Source: Chalara sp. BL73 | Lineage: Eukaryota; Ascomycota; Leotiomycetes; Helotiales | Reading direction: 5' to 3' | Assembly: GCA_918026815.1 (NCBI GenBank) | Contig: CAKJVC010000059.1 | Location: forward strand, 1-64,000 | DNA length: 64,000 nt | Shown here: one piece after another, positions 54,580 to 64,000 of the stretch | How the letters are laid out: each line of letters begins with the position of its first letter | Position numbering within the stretch: position 1 is the first letter of the stretch | Notes under the pieces: model-generated | What the model was told of the DNA's origin: nothing | What the model saw: only the letters and a program-made list of their open reading frames with translations | The model's database searches: none | Program-made: the position numbers and the translations under genes

Positions 54580-57211
54580 TTATAAATGAGCTCTCGCCTG
54601 CAACGCCCGTCTCCTTTGCAGCTTCTTCTTCAATAATACTCTATCCTCCTCACTTAGCCTCGCCTCCGGCCCATCTTGTCCAAAGAGGGTCTTATTGATG
54701 TTCTCTACTAGCCTCAATACCCGTGTGCTCACGGTTGCTCCATCTCTTCTATTCTTCCCCTCCCGTCTGGATTGCGCGATCTTCTCGATGAAGTTCCAGA
54801 GTCTCCCTTCCGGGATCATGTGCCCGGTTTTTGGATCTCGGTTAGGGAGCCAGTCTGGTGCGAGGCGAGCCAAGGGTTGGACTTTGGGGTCCCGGGATTT
54901 GACGGTCATGAGGATGCCTTCCTCTTCGAAGCGCGTCCATGCGTTTTTGAGCGTTTCTTTGTTGACCGCTTCGAAGTAGGAGAGGTCGCCTTGGTGGTAG
55001 AGGGTTTTACCGAACTATAGCTCACGTTAGTACACAAAAGACGCAGAGGTTTAGGTTAGCTTACAAGCTGTGAGCTGTCTTGACACTTCTTGCTGTCAAG
55101 CCAGCCATCGCCTTTGTGATTCAGTGGAGGAGTCAGACCCATCAGGGTGACAGCGCCAAGCCAGAATGACTCTATAAATGGCCATATCAAGAAGCAGTAG
55201 AAGTCATAGTTCTCTCGTCCGGCACGACGCTCGGCATCAGCCAGTCCAATGGAATCGATGTTCCCCTCACCATCTCGCTTCAGGACAACCACGTTATCAG
55301 CCTCAAGTCCACGAAGTGTGTTATTCAGGTTGACGGCTAATCCTTCTGTAGGATAAATGAACTCGCCTCGAAAGATTCGTGATAGGAATAAGACCTGATC
55401 CCGTAGCTCTGTATACGAAATAGTCTGGTTTTCTGGCCCACCTCCTCTCTTTACTTTGATATACATGCTTGCACTGACCAGGGCCTCCGAGATGAATAGG
55501 TGGATTGACATGTTTCGGTAAAACGACAGCTGGAATCTGTCTACTGCATAGTATGTTGGCTCTTGTAAGCGTTCAACGACTCCAACTAGTTCTTTCCCAA
55601 GAACTTCAAGACCACGTTCGATCACAACAGCGATGGGCGAGTTTCCGAAATGCGCAACTCGGCCTCCTTTCGCTCTCACCCTGTCACTTAGCCATTCAAC
55701 TCTACGGATCAGCTCTGGCATGCCCACTCCACGTCCTCTTAAAGTCAAAAGAACAGTTCCAATCAAAGCAGTTGGCATAACCACTGACACTGCATTGATG
55801 TCTGAAAGCACCTTGTAGCCCATCGTGCGAAGGAGCTTCTGCTTCGTCGCAGCATTGTTCAAGCTAGACATATCTGGGCTCTTTGGTATCCCCGTGATTC
55901 GAGCCTGCTGCTCCTGTAAAAACTGCCTCAAACTCCATGGCTCGTGGAATCTGACGTCCACCCGGCCAAGCTTCAATGAAAGCACTGATGATGCCGACAA
56001 AAAGTCCGCCAAATTCTCTTTCTTCTTCGGTACTCCCAACAGCTCCCCAACATACCCTTCCGTCTCAATCACTTTATCGTATTGCGTGCTCACAGGGCAA
56101 ATGATAGTATCCTCTACCCTACCCGAAAGTATACTATCCAAGATGAAATTCAAAATGCCGAACTTTGGTGGCAAGAGTTTTCCGGTTCTCGATCTTCCTC
56201 CCTCAATGAAACATTCGAAATTATATCCGCCTTGCAGCAGGGTATCTATATATGATTGTACAAGAGTCGTGTAAAGTTGGTCGTCGCCGAAGCTTCGTCG
56301 GATCCACATAGCACCAGCGTGCTGTAGAAAGCTTCCCACAACAGGAAAGTTCAGGTTGTCTCCTGCTACAACAGTGGGTAGAGCTAGGCCTAGGCGGTAG
56401 CAGATAATCTGAAGAGAGACATAGTCGATGTGTGAGCGGTGACAGGGTAAAAATATAATGCTGTGTTTATCCTTCTCGGCCTTCTGCGCTACTTTCCGCA
56501 ACCGCAGAACCTCTTCACTCGAGACATGGATTCCTAGTTTGGATTAGTCCAGGAGCCATGTTGCATTCTATAGATAGGTATATACCTTGATGATAAGCTC
56601 TTGTCAACAATTGGGTGGCCATATAATAGGCGCCTCTAATAAACGGTCTACTTTCCATCTTACAAATCATATCCCCCGTCATCTTCTCCGACAATTCCTG
56701 TAAACTATGTTCCAACACACTCTTCCTATTCGCCCTCTTCGTCGCGTAATTCGGATCATCCCTATTCAAAATCCCATCCCTCTCCTCAACCACAATCCTC
56801 TTCTCGGCCAGCTCCTTAATCTTCTTCTGCAGAATCGGCGTCGAAAGCACGGCCGCTATCATATTCTCCGAGAAACCAGGATAGAAGATGGGCTGTCCGA
56901 CGAAATTGTCATAGGCCCGCCAGCCCTGCCCTGACACATGTAACGATACTTCGCGCAAGAACCTGCTCACGTCAGTTGGATGCTCTACAAGAGGCCTCAG
57001 ATGAGGAATTGCGATGAGATGCGTACTCTAGAGGGCTAGATCTGAACCTCGCCATATGCTCAACGAGATTCCGCTCCTTATCCTGATCATCTGGCACATC
57101 CTGCTCGAAACCGCGAGGTTGGAGCGTGATAGTGTCGCCGAGGAGTTCCAGGTCCGGCGCATGGTCGGTATTCCCAGCATCTGGTTGAGAGCGACGCGTT
57201 CCCTTCGCCAT
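54580..57211 (-). CDS. GPAT/DHAPAT (PlsB-type) acyltransferase with PTS1-like end, 821 aa
   Basis: Transfers a fatty acyl group to glycerol-3-phosphate or dihydroxyacetone phosphate, an early step in glycerolipid or ether-lipid synthesis. Exons on the minus strand: 57211-57027, 56962-56586, 56533-55065 and 55014-54580. Acyltransferase motif I is HRSHID (219-224), motif III EGGRSRT (298-304). Other PlsB/GNPAT blocks include LPTVVAGDNLNFPVVG, GAMWIRRSFG and LPPKFGILN. The C-terminus is ARAHL; the tripeptide AHL fits the peroxisomal PTS1 pattern, as in animal GNPAT (DHAPAT). Peroxisomal location is therefore inferred. The region between motif III and the C-terminus is mainly helical. Gene intact; divergent from POP4. 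Confidence 0.88.
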
Positions 57212-57507
57212 CTTGCTTCTGGATAATATATACTAGTGATTACACAATGTGAAGCATCAGCAAGAATGACAATTGAGAGGCGCTCGCCGCATGGTCGAGG
57301 TGTCGTCTTGGAAACCCGCTCCCAGGATCTGGGGAAAGGTTGGGCTTCGGTGGAGCAGAAACATGGGGTTCGGCTCGGCAAATGACTGCCCGAACGGTCC
57401 ACTTTAAAGTTCACAACATGTGAATTTCGTTCAAGCTGCTGGTCTAGGCTGGTGTGACAACGAGAACCTCCACGACCACAGAGGGCAAAGTACAATTCGA
57501 CGACACT
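57212..57507. promoter_or_regulatory. Bidirectional promoter, acyltransferase and POP4
   Basis: 296 bases between divergent starts. It contains a perfect 6-bp inverted repeat TTCACA-ACA-TGTGAA at 57410-57424, about 85 bases before the POP4 start. A regulatory role is not shown. Confidence 0.5.
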
Positions 57508-58212
57508 ATGGCACCTAAAGAGACAAACGTAGCAATCTCATTATTATCAAGAGCCCACTCCCCGGACTCGACCTCGCGAATCTACGCCCAAAAAATCGCA
57601 ACCCGACCCCTCCATCTCAAACCCACCGCCCCGGACAACGCCCAGCTCCTCCGCCGCCGTGAGCGCCTCCAGAAGCTCGCAAACCGCAAGAAGAAGCTAA
57701 AACCGCGCCCGCTCTCCTCCCGGCAAAAACGCGCCCTGGGCCTCTATGACATCCCGCCCGCCTCCCAGAAATACGGCATCTATGAGCCGCTGCACAAGAT
57801 GTGGGCGGGGTATATCCACGAGATCTTGGGGGAGAATCGGCCGGTGAACGCCGCGACGGCGGCGAAGCTGTGTAGCGCGGAGTTTGTGGGGGCGGAGGTG
57901 GAGGTTGTGAGGAGCCGGTGCGTGAGCCGGGTGGGCGTGCGCGGGATCGTGGTTAAGGATAGCAAGTTTACTTTTGAGGTCGTTACGAGGGGAGATGCGG
58001 TGAAGGTGTTGCCGAAGGAAGGGACGGTCTTCAGGGTTGCTGTTCCGGAGGTGGTGGAGGGGAGCGAGGCGAGGGGAGAGGAAGGAGGGGGAGAAGGTGA
58101 TAAGGAAAGGAGCAAGGATTTGGTCTTTGAGCTGCATGGTGACCAGTTTATCTTCCGAGCGGCGGATCGGGCGAACAGGAAGTTCAAGCCAAAATATCTT
58201 CCGGACCTTTGA
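57508..58212 (+). CDS. POP4: RNase P/MRP subunit POP4 (Rpp29), 234 aa
   Basis: A protein subunit of nuclear RNase P and RNase MRP, which process tRNA 5' ends and pre-rRNA. A single exon starting MAPKETNVAISLLSRAHSPD. The basic middle (RRRERLQKLANRKKKLKPRP) is followed by the conserved YEPLHKMWAGYIHEIL segment. The Sm-like Rpp29 fold follows: VGAEVEVVRSRCVSRVGVRG, VVKDSKFTFEVVTR, KEGTVFRVAV, then an acidic insert and FELHGDQFIFRAADRANRKFKPK. The frame is open upstream without an ATG, so 57508 is the start. The 3' half is GC-rich. Length and end agree with fungal Pop4. Confidence 0.92.
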   Translation: MAPKETNVAISLLSRAHSPDSTSRIYAQKIATRPLHLKPTAPDNAQLLRRRERLQKLANRKKKLKPRPLSSRQKRALGLYDIPPASQKYGIYEPLHKMWAGYIHEILGENRPVNAATAAKLCSAEFVGAEVEVVRSRCVSRVGVRGIVVKDSKFTFEVVTRGDAVKVLPKEGTVFRVAVPEVVEGSEARGEEGGGEGDKERSKDLVFELHGDQFIFRAADRANRKFKPKYLPDL

Positions 58213-59029
58213 GGCGTGGCTTTACACCTGTTCTACGGGATGAGCTAATGGAAAGCATCTTCTGGACTATCCAAACACGAAACGATTGCAATGCAGCATC
58301 AAATGCAATTCCACCTTCATGAAGACCGTGTCCATGAATAAACGCTGCATTGCGCTAAACTTGCAGCTACCGAATACGGGTCAATGGACATGTGCCAAAG
58401 CAGCAAACGCAGCTTGGGTTTCATGAAGTGTGAGAAGTCAATAACAGCTCACGTAAGCTGTTGCAGATCGGGTGTCTATTCGCTCGCCACACCTGGGGGC
58501 GGGACCTCACCCAGGAATCTCAGTCAGCGAAGGTTGTGCTGCAGATCTTAATTTGTAGAATAGGCTGGCTGAGGAGGGATGAAAATACTATATTACGAAG
58601 AATTTCTTCATTGACTAAGCGTTAGTCTTTCGAGAAGAATGAGTTGCTACACACAATTAGAAAACCGTGGAGAAACTTTTGAGCCTTGTGGGATGTTAAA
58701 CCCATTGTGGTAGTGGGATGCATTATTATTAATTTCTTGTGATATCTTTAGTTCCCATAGCTATGTAGCGCCAGATAGCTACAAATAAATAGCCTCATAC
58801 ACAGTAACCGTAACTCCATGCTGTCCTTTAAACGCTTTCCATACAATCATGTCTCGTCAGTCCTTCCCACAACTCCTATAGAAACTCTGGCGACAAGCCA
58901 TCAAGCTCTATTTACGTGATCTCGAGGCCCAAACACTGCCAATGTAGGCACCAAGAAACTCTCTTTTAATGTTCTAACAAATACAATATAAAAGGTAGGC
59001 TAAGCGGTTTAATTCTGCGTCAGACAATA
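58213..59029. other. Intergenic region, convergent
   Basis: Between POP4 and the Zn2Cys6 gene, both pointing inward. No gene or RNA signal seen. Confidence 0.55.
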
Positions 59030-61355
59030 TTATGTCCAGCTATGGTGAGAATGTTGCGGTTGCGAGGGTGGCATATAATGTTGTTGGTACGGATGGTTAG
59101 GTAGCGAGAAGTCAGCAGATTTCAAAAGCGGATTCAGAATACCGCTTGGAATTGCTCTGGGTTGAGGTTGAGATTGAGGTGGTGCTGGTGGCAGATTGCT
59201 GACCGGGGCTTGAGTATTTGGAAAGAATTGTGCAACAGAAACTTGAGGTGCAGCCATTTGTTGCGGCGCAAGATCTTCAGATGGCCAACCCCATTTGACC
59301 TTCAATTCTTTGTTTAAAAACCCAACTTTCCAGCCGGTTTCTTTCCGAATCTTCTCAAAGATCTCCAGCACTTCTTCTTGTTCGCGGCGTACCACAAGGC
59401 ATTCAGCAGCGATAGCCAGGGAGCGGAGTGCGACACTAGCAACCCCTCTATCTTTGACGTGTGCTGTGATACCACAGATTTGATGAGCATGAGTCATCAG
59501 CAAGGAGTTCATTCCCTCAGTCTCCTTAGACATCAAAGGATTGATCTGTGCTAATAGACACATTGCGGTATGGTAGAACAAGCGGCCGACAATTGTAGCA
59601 CGCTTGATAAGCCTAAAACAAAATTAGCATGTCTCACAGCATGCTGATAGAATTTCTCACCAAACTTCCGGGAAAGCGGATTTTGTTGCCGTTTGTGTGG
59701 GATGTAGGTAGGCCATCGGGTGCATTGTTCTTGGAATCTTGGAATTCCAGCTGTCACATAAAGTCTTCAATTTTTGCCATTCATTATATCGGTTCCTCAC
59801 CCGAGCCTGTTCGTCCTGCGGTGAGGGCTCCTTGAAACGTGGTATTGAAGCTCGGAAATTAGCAATCTTCCCGACAATGTAGAGCATACGATGAACCCAG
59901 AGTTCCTCGTTGCCTACTGGGTCTTCTCTATGAAAGTCCATATCGACACCCCACTGATCTGGCTCCCATGCAACTTGCCAATTGAAGTGCAGACAGCTCA
60001 GTAGCTCCATGCCCACGTTCAGCCAAAAGCAAGCGGCGCCAATTCCCGTACTCCTCGCGCTCCAACCACACTCCTTGATTAGTGCTCGCGCACCAGCAAT
60101 GTGATTCATCCGTTGCATAGCTTTCTCTGACATGATTTCATAGACATTGAGGATCACCGCCGTCGTTGCACACATGACTGTGTCTCTTTCGGGGTTTTGC
60201 AAGCAGCGGAGAAGTTGTGTGGTCGCCGTATCATAATAGTACAAAGCTTTGTCTTCGTGATACATTGGGTTGACAAGAGTAAGATGCCGAGCTCCACAGG
60301 CTAGGAACGCATTGAGTAACATTGGTTCTCCAAGGGAATGAAAAGGCAGCAGCCTAGAGAAGTGTTTCATGGAGTCCATGCTATCCATCCAAAGCCCGAC
60401 CTCCTCAACGAAGACCTGCATAAATAACACTTCCTCGGCGGTATTTAGATAATCTCTTGTCTCGGCCCTAGGAGGAGTCAAAATTCGATCCGGATTGCTG
60501 TATGATGTTGAAGGTGGTGCAAGATACGAGCCATCACTGCCAGCATGAGAGTGGTGCCGGCTTGTATTCCTTGAGTGAGACTGCTCTTGCTTCATAGATA
60601 GACCAATATCCGAAAATGGCCCATTTAATTGTAACGGCGGTAGAGCATTGTTCTCCGATGTTATCATCGGGTCAATCACAGTTTGTAATGGTACATCATA
60701 TGGTTGTTTGCGCGGAGGAGTCACAGTTTGCTGAAGATTGGCATAACGACTCAATCCACCCACGTATTCAGAAGCAATCTCTCGCGACTCATCTTGGAAG
60801 ACAACTGTGAAGCTCGTTAGCCGCTATCAACTAAAGAACCTTATATTGCCTAACCTTTCCAGTCTGCAGTCGGTGGAAGAATCTTCGGCGACTTTACAGT
60901 TGTATCGATGAAATTCAGGCGTACACCCCTCTTACACTCTCGGCTAGACTTCTTGCAGTTCAAACTAGAGCCAACGGTCAACACAGTGTGTAGCGGAGCG
61001 TCATTTGCACGTACCAGTCTGGAACTCCTTCATCACATTTCAAATGTCTTTCTCTGCATGTAAGACACCCTGTCCGAACCCGCTTTGGCTTATTTGTTGC
61101 ATCCGCGGCAGATCTATCTGGAGCTGGCATTTGATTGACTGATTTGTCCCCAGACTTATTGTCCTTTGCTTGCTTCGTGGCTCGTTTGGTAGGAGGCCCA
61201 GGGCTCGAATAATTCGGCGGGGTGAGCTGTTGATCGCCTGCTAATGTCAAGTCTGAGACCGTAGATGCCGAATATAGCGGCGACTGGTTCGACTGGACTT
61301 GGTATGGATAATCAAATGTAGGCGCAAGATACCCCTGACTATCGAAGGCCGCCAC
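59030..61355 (-). CDS. Zn(II)2Cys6 transcription factor, 725 aa
   Basis: A fungus-specific nuclear regulator. Exons on the minus strand: 61355-61015, 60964-60855, 60804-59661 and 59612-59030, with introns of 48-50 bp. The zinc cluster is at Cys97, 100, 107, 114, 117 and 124 (TGCLTCRERHLKC ... DCLNCKKSSREC), spacing C-x2-C-x6-C-x6-C-x2-C-x6-C. Cys114 is encoded across intron 1. The N-terminal 90 residues are disordered. The middle (about 260-580) is the helical fungal TF domain (EEVLFMQVFVEEVGLWMDSMD, LNAFLACGARHLTL, AGARALIKECGWSA). The Pro/Gln-rich tail ends HSHHSWT. It looks like the group often named after S. pombe Moc3, but I am not sure of orthology and the targets are unknown. Confidence 0.88.
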
Positions 61356-62195
61356 GATGAAGATTCTGCGATCAACTCGCAGTATTGGCCTTAGATATTC
61401 GATTATGCTCCCACTTTCGATGGCTGCAAGCCAGGCTCAATGACGCTTCTCTGTTGATCAAAGCTAGGTGAGATTCGAGAAGCTTGGAAACGGTGCTGTG
61501 CAGACTTGTATGAAGAAAGTGCTTGAGCGGGGATATTCGAGCTGGCCAGGCCAAACTTCAGAGGAAGACGCTTCTTTTAGTGTTAACGAGGTCTGAAAGC
61601 GGGTTCGCAGGGATTTCAAAGATCAAGATAGTTGTCGTAGTTTGAAGGTATCCCAGAGAATGAGATCAAAGGTGGTACTCGGGGGTAATCGTTTGGGATG
61701 GAAGGGACGAGAACCAGAGGGCGTGTCTGCTTGAAAGTTAAGATCAAAGTCAAACCATCGAGACACAAGTTCAGGCGAGAGATGCTGGGCAACACTCGTT
61801 TCTGCTTGCCCCAAAAGTAATCGCTTAAGCCCTGTGACACAGGGGTTGGGAGATCCGGAAGATGATGGCTTGAATCAGTCGTATGTCGATGATACAGCCG
61901 TGGGACACAACCACGAAAGAAAAAAAGAGAAGTCAAAGAATTAAGCAAGATGAGACGAAGATGGGTGGGGAAACTGAGGAGAGAAGTGGTCGAAAAAATA
62001 ATGATCGGATAGAGATGCGGCTTTCGTTTCCAATCCCAGATTACGAGGTACGCATTGCGTTGTTTCGATCTGATGGGGGGGGGAGATGGAAGAGGTCATG
62101 GCTTGACAGGGCAGGGATTTGCGGGGGGGGAAGGAGGATTTGATAGGACTCACTATTAGTAGGTACAGTAATGTACAGGCGGCCCTCGACAGGCT

Positions 62196-62226
62196 TAGCT
62201 ACAAGCTAGTTACAGGCTAGCTACAG
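62196..62226. repeat. Imperfect short repeats (AGCTAC / AGGCTAG)
   Basis: AGCTACAAGCTAGTTACAGG followed by CTAGCTACAGG: overlapping near-palindromic CTAG units within about 30 bases. Confidence 0.5.
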
Positions 62227-63279
62227 GGCCTTGGGGATAACCAGATTGCCGGCAGAGAGGCACACCAAGCAGCCGGATGGGAGGGGGCCTGTCCATAAGT
62301 TGACCCTTGCTCCCTCGTCAGAGGCGTTCGTTCTGTTCGATTTTGACTGGCGCACTTGCGGGTAGTGTACCAAAGTATTTGATAACTTATTATTTTGGTG
62401 ATTGCTTTTTCAGCGCGCGCAGCCTTCCATATGCCTGTCTATCCAAGATCAAAGCAGGAACTCCGAGCAAGGATAGCAATGCATCTTATTGTGATCAGCA
62501 ACCTTGCCCGGCTGGCTCTCCTCCGCAATGTTTATTTTGTATGTTTCCTGCGTGCGCTGTGTTCTGCCTGTGGCTTGGGGGGCATTGCCGACCCTACAGC
62601 GGGTATTCTTATCTGACATCGTCAGTACAGATAGCTGCTTGTCCCGGTTCCTCCTCGACCTAACGGTTCGGTCTCGCAAAACGCAAGCACCCGTCCTTCA
62701 TTGGACCATGAGCGACGGCATGCAGGAATAAATTGAGAGCAAGGCCCCGATCTATTCTAGTGGTAAGCAAACAATTGACAGCACCAGCCACAACCCCCGA
62801 AATGGGGCTGGCAGCACCCGGATGAAGCGCCTTCCGTCTTGACTATTCAACCCTATTCTCCTTGTCCCCCCGGACCGAACCTACTGTACCTACCAGCCAA
62901 AGCATATTTGACTGACTCGGCCAGCCGCGTGATGTACATGATGGAATGCACGAAATGAAAAACCATCACCCATAGCAGTGGCTCTCACGGCCTTCCGGAT
63001 ATCTGAAGAAAGCGGCAAAACATGATTGAACCAGTACTCCTCCCCCTATGGATCCTGTCACACCAATTCTTACATTCCCCTTTGTGTCGCCTAGAGGTGG
63101 TATGACATGATTAACAGAACCGGGCTCTTACGTATTCAATATTGAAGTGCATTCAGGTCCGATCTGGGGCATACCTATTTTTCAATACCAATCAAGTCAT
63201 CAAGGGTAAATTATTGTGTTTCGAGATGTGAGGCTTTCAAGTAACGAGGTTGGTTCATGATGTAAAGCTTGACACGGGC

Positions 63280-63287
63280 TCACGTGA
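63280..63287. promoter_or_regulatory. TCACGTGA E-box palindrome upstream of ASA1
   Basis: A perfect 8-bp palindrome matching the Cbf1/bHLH-type E-box, about 270 bases before the ASA1 start. Function inferred from the motif only. Confidence 0.35.
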
Positions 63288-63558
63288 TCCGTTCAATCAT
63301 TCCATGCCAACTCTCAGCGTCCTGTGGTGTTCACTCCAGAATAGTATATCCGCACATGCACATAGAAATAGGTCCCTTGCGCAGGTCGGCCACCCCAATA
63401 TTCGGAGGACCCTATTGATCTTCGAGAGTTCCCACTTTCTCCAAAAAAGTTGGCGGAAGATGCAGGAGCGTATAACATCTCGACGTTGAGAAAATTTATT
63501 AGAAGGACCCGTAACATCAACGCCACATCTTACCGTTGTTGGCGCTGCCACAACTGCA

Positions 63559-64000
63559 ATGTCCTTACCTCCCGCTCAGCCTGCGTATATACTCCGTGGC
63601 CACGCAGCTCAGATACACTCCACGTCCTTCATTCGGGGTAATAGTCGGCTTGTGTCGGGAGATGCTGATGGTTGGATCATCATTTGGAGTCTTGCTATCA
63701 AGCGTCCCGTTGCAGTCTGGAAGGCTCATGAAGGAGCCATACTGGGAGCGCAGGCTTGGGGAGATGAAAAGTTAATCACGTGAGTAATTGTCTTTCATCT
63801 TGGCTCGGGTTATAGGCTCTCCATTACGAAATCGATGGGTCTTTCTGGGTAGTCTTGCTTAATTATGTAGAATTTGAGCCTTTGACCTGTCTTATGGTGA
63901 AATGAAAATGTGAGCAGATTGCACGAATATGTCTAATTACTTGACTAGTCACGGAAAAGATAACAAGCTCATAGTGTGGAAGTTGTCTGGTGATGATGAG
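63559..64000 (+). CDS. ASA1: ASTRA-associated protein 1 (ASA1), WD40 repeats, partial
   Basis: The 5' part of a WD40-repeat gene. Exon 1 is 63559-63779 (MSLPPAQPAYILRGHAAQIH ... LVSGDADGWIIIWSLA, KRPVAVWKAHEGAILGAQAWG). An intron of 169 bp (63780-63948) follows, then exon 2 to the window end (HGKDNKLIVWKLSGDDE). The first WD repeat with its GDADG-W-IIW ending, the next repeat and the joined GDEKLITHGKDNKLIVWKL agree with ASA1. That protein is linked to the ASTRA complex, which assists PIKK kinases such as Tra1. The gene continues beyond the window. Confidence 0.87.

Larger units (their letters stand above)
61356..63558. other. Intergenic region, 2.2 kb, divergent
   Basis: Long shared upstream region of the Zn2Cys6 gene and ASA1. 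It contains G runs near 62073-62082, imperfect GCTAC/AGGCTAG repeats at 62196-62226 and a TCACGTGA palindrome at 63280-63287. Short open frames show no family features. Long leaders are common for regulators of this type. Confidence 0.5.

Noticed and set aside
61356..63449. Several open frames of 60-120 codons between the Zn2Cys6 gene and ASA1
   Set aside because: They overlap on both strands, show no family features and vary with simple repeats; best read as a long shared upstream region.

Overview
This window is nuclear DNA of a filamentous ascomycete, most likely a Leotiomycete (Helotiales-like). The evidence is short spliceosomal introns (about 45-60 bp, GTAAGT/GTATGT donors, CTAAC/CTGAC branch sites), a filamentous-fungal gene set (NUDA-type dynein, EXO84, TOM20, PP2A, a PlsB-type acyltransferase with a peroxisomal signal, POP4, TFB5, ASA1) and lineage-typical families (DUF3112, DUF7704 and DUF7730 proteins, a fungal calpain-like protease, a BED/hAT transposase). 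The taxon is inferred from my memory of these families, not from a search.

Layout. 1-4463 has no gene I can support. 4464-18485 is an accessory block: an intact alpha/beta hydrolase, a formaldehyde-dehydrogenase-like ADH, a DUF7730 protein, an F-box protein, an adenosine-deaminase-like gene, the small TFIIH subunit TFB5 and a calpain-like protease. Four of these genes carry frame breaks, mostly single-base deletions. 18.7-22 kb is an AT-rich hAT transposon with a GC-rich right flank and a repeated TACTAAT motif in its introns and flanks. 22-27 kb is gene-poor but holds a small secreted cysteine-rich protein (effector-like) and a small Ser/Tyr/Gly-rich protein.

27.6-58.2 kb is dense and conserved: a CUZ1/ZFAND1-like AN1 protein, the 4354-residue dynein heavy chain, TOM20 and EXO84 from a shared promoter, the PP2A catalytic subunit, a seven-span DUF3112 protein, a DUF7704 membrane protein with an in-frame stop, a FAR1-type DNA-binding protein, and a peroxisomal acyltransferase divergent from POP4. 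59-61.4 kb is a Zn2Cys6 transcription factor, followed by about 2.2 kb of apparently non-coding DNA and the start of ASA1, which runs off the window.

The genes do not form one pathway. The conserved block is housekeeping (motor transport, exocytosis, mitochondrial import, phosphatase signalling, ether-lipid or glycerolipid synthesis, tRNA processing). The 6-23 kb block shows decay and transposition next to a candidate effector. I see no secondary-metabolite cluster, CRISPR array, rRNA gene or tRNA gene. The most unusual items are two GC-AG introns, a predicted 8-nt microexon in TOM20, the repeated intronic motif tied to the hAT element, and a 69-codon open frame continuing in phase past the stop of the secreted protein.
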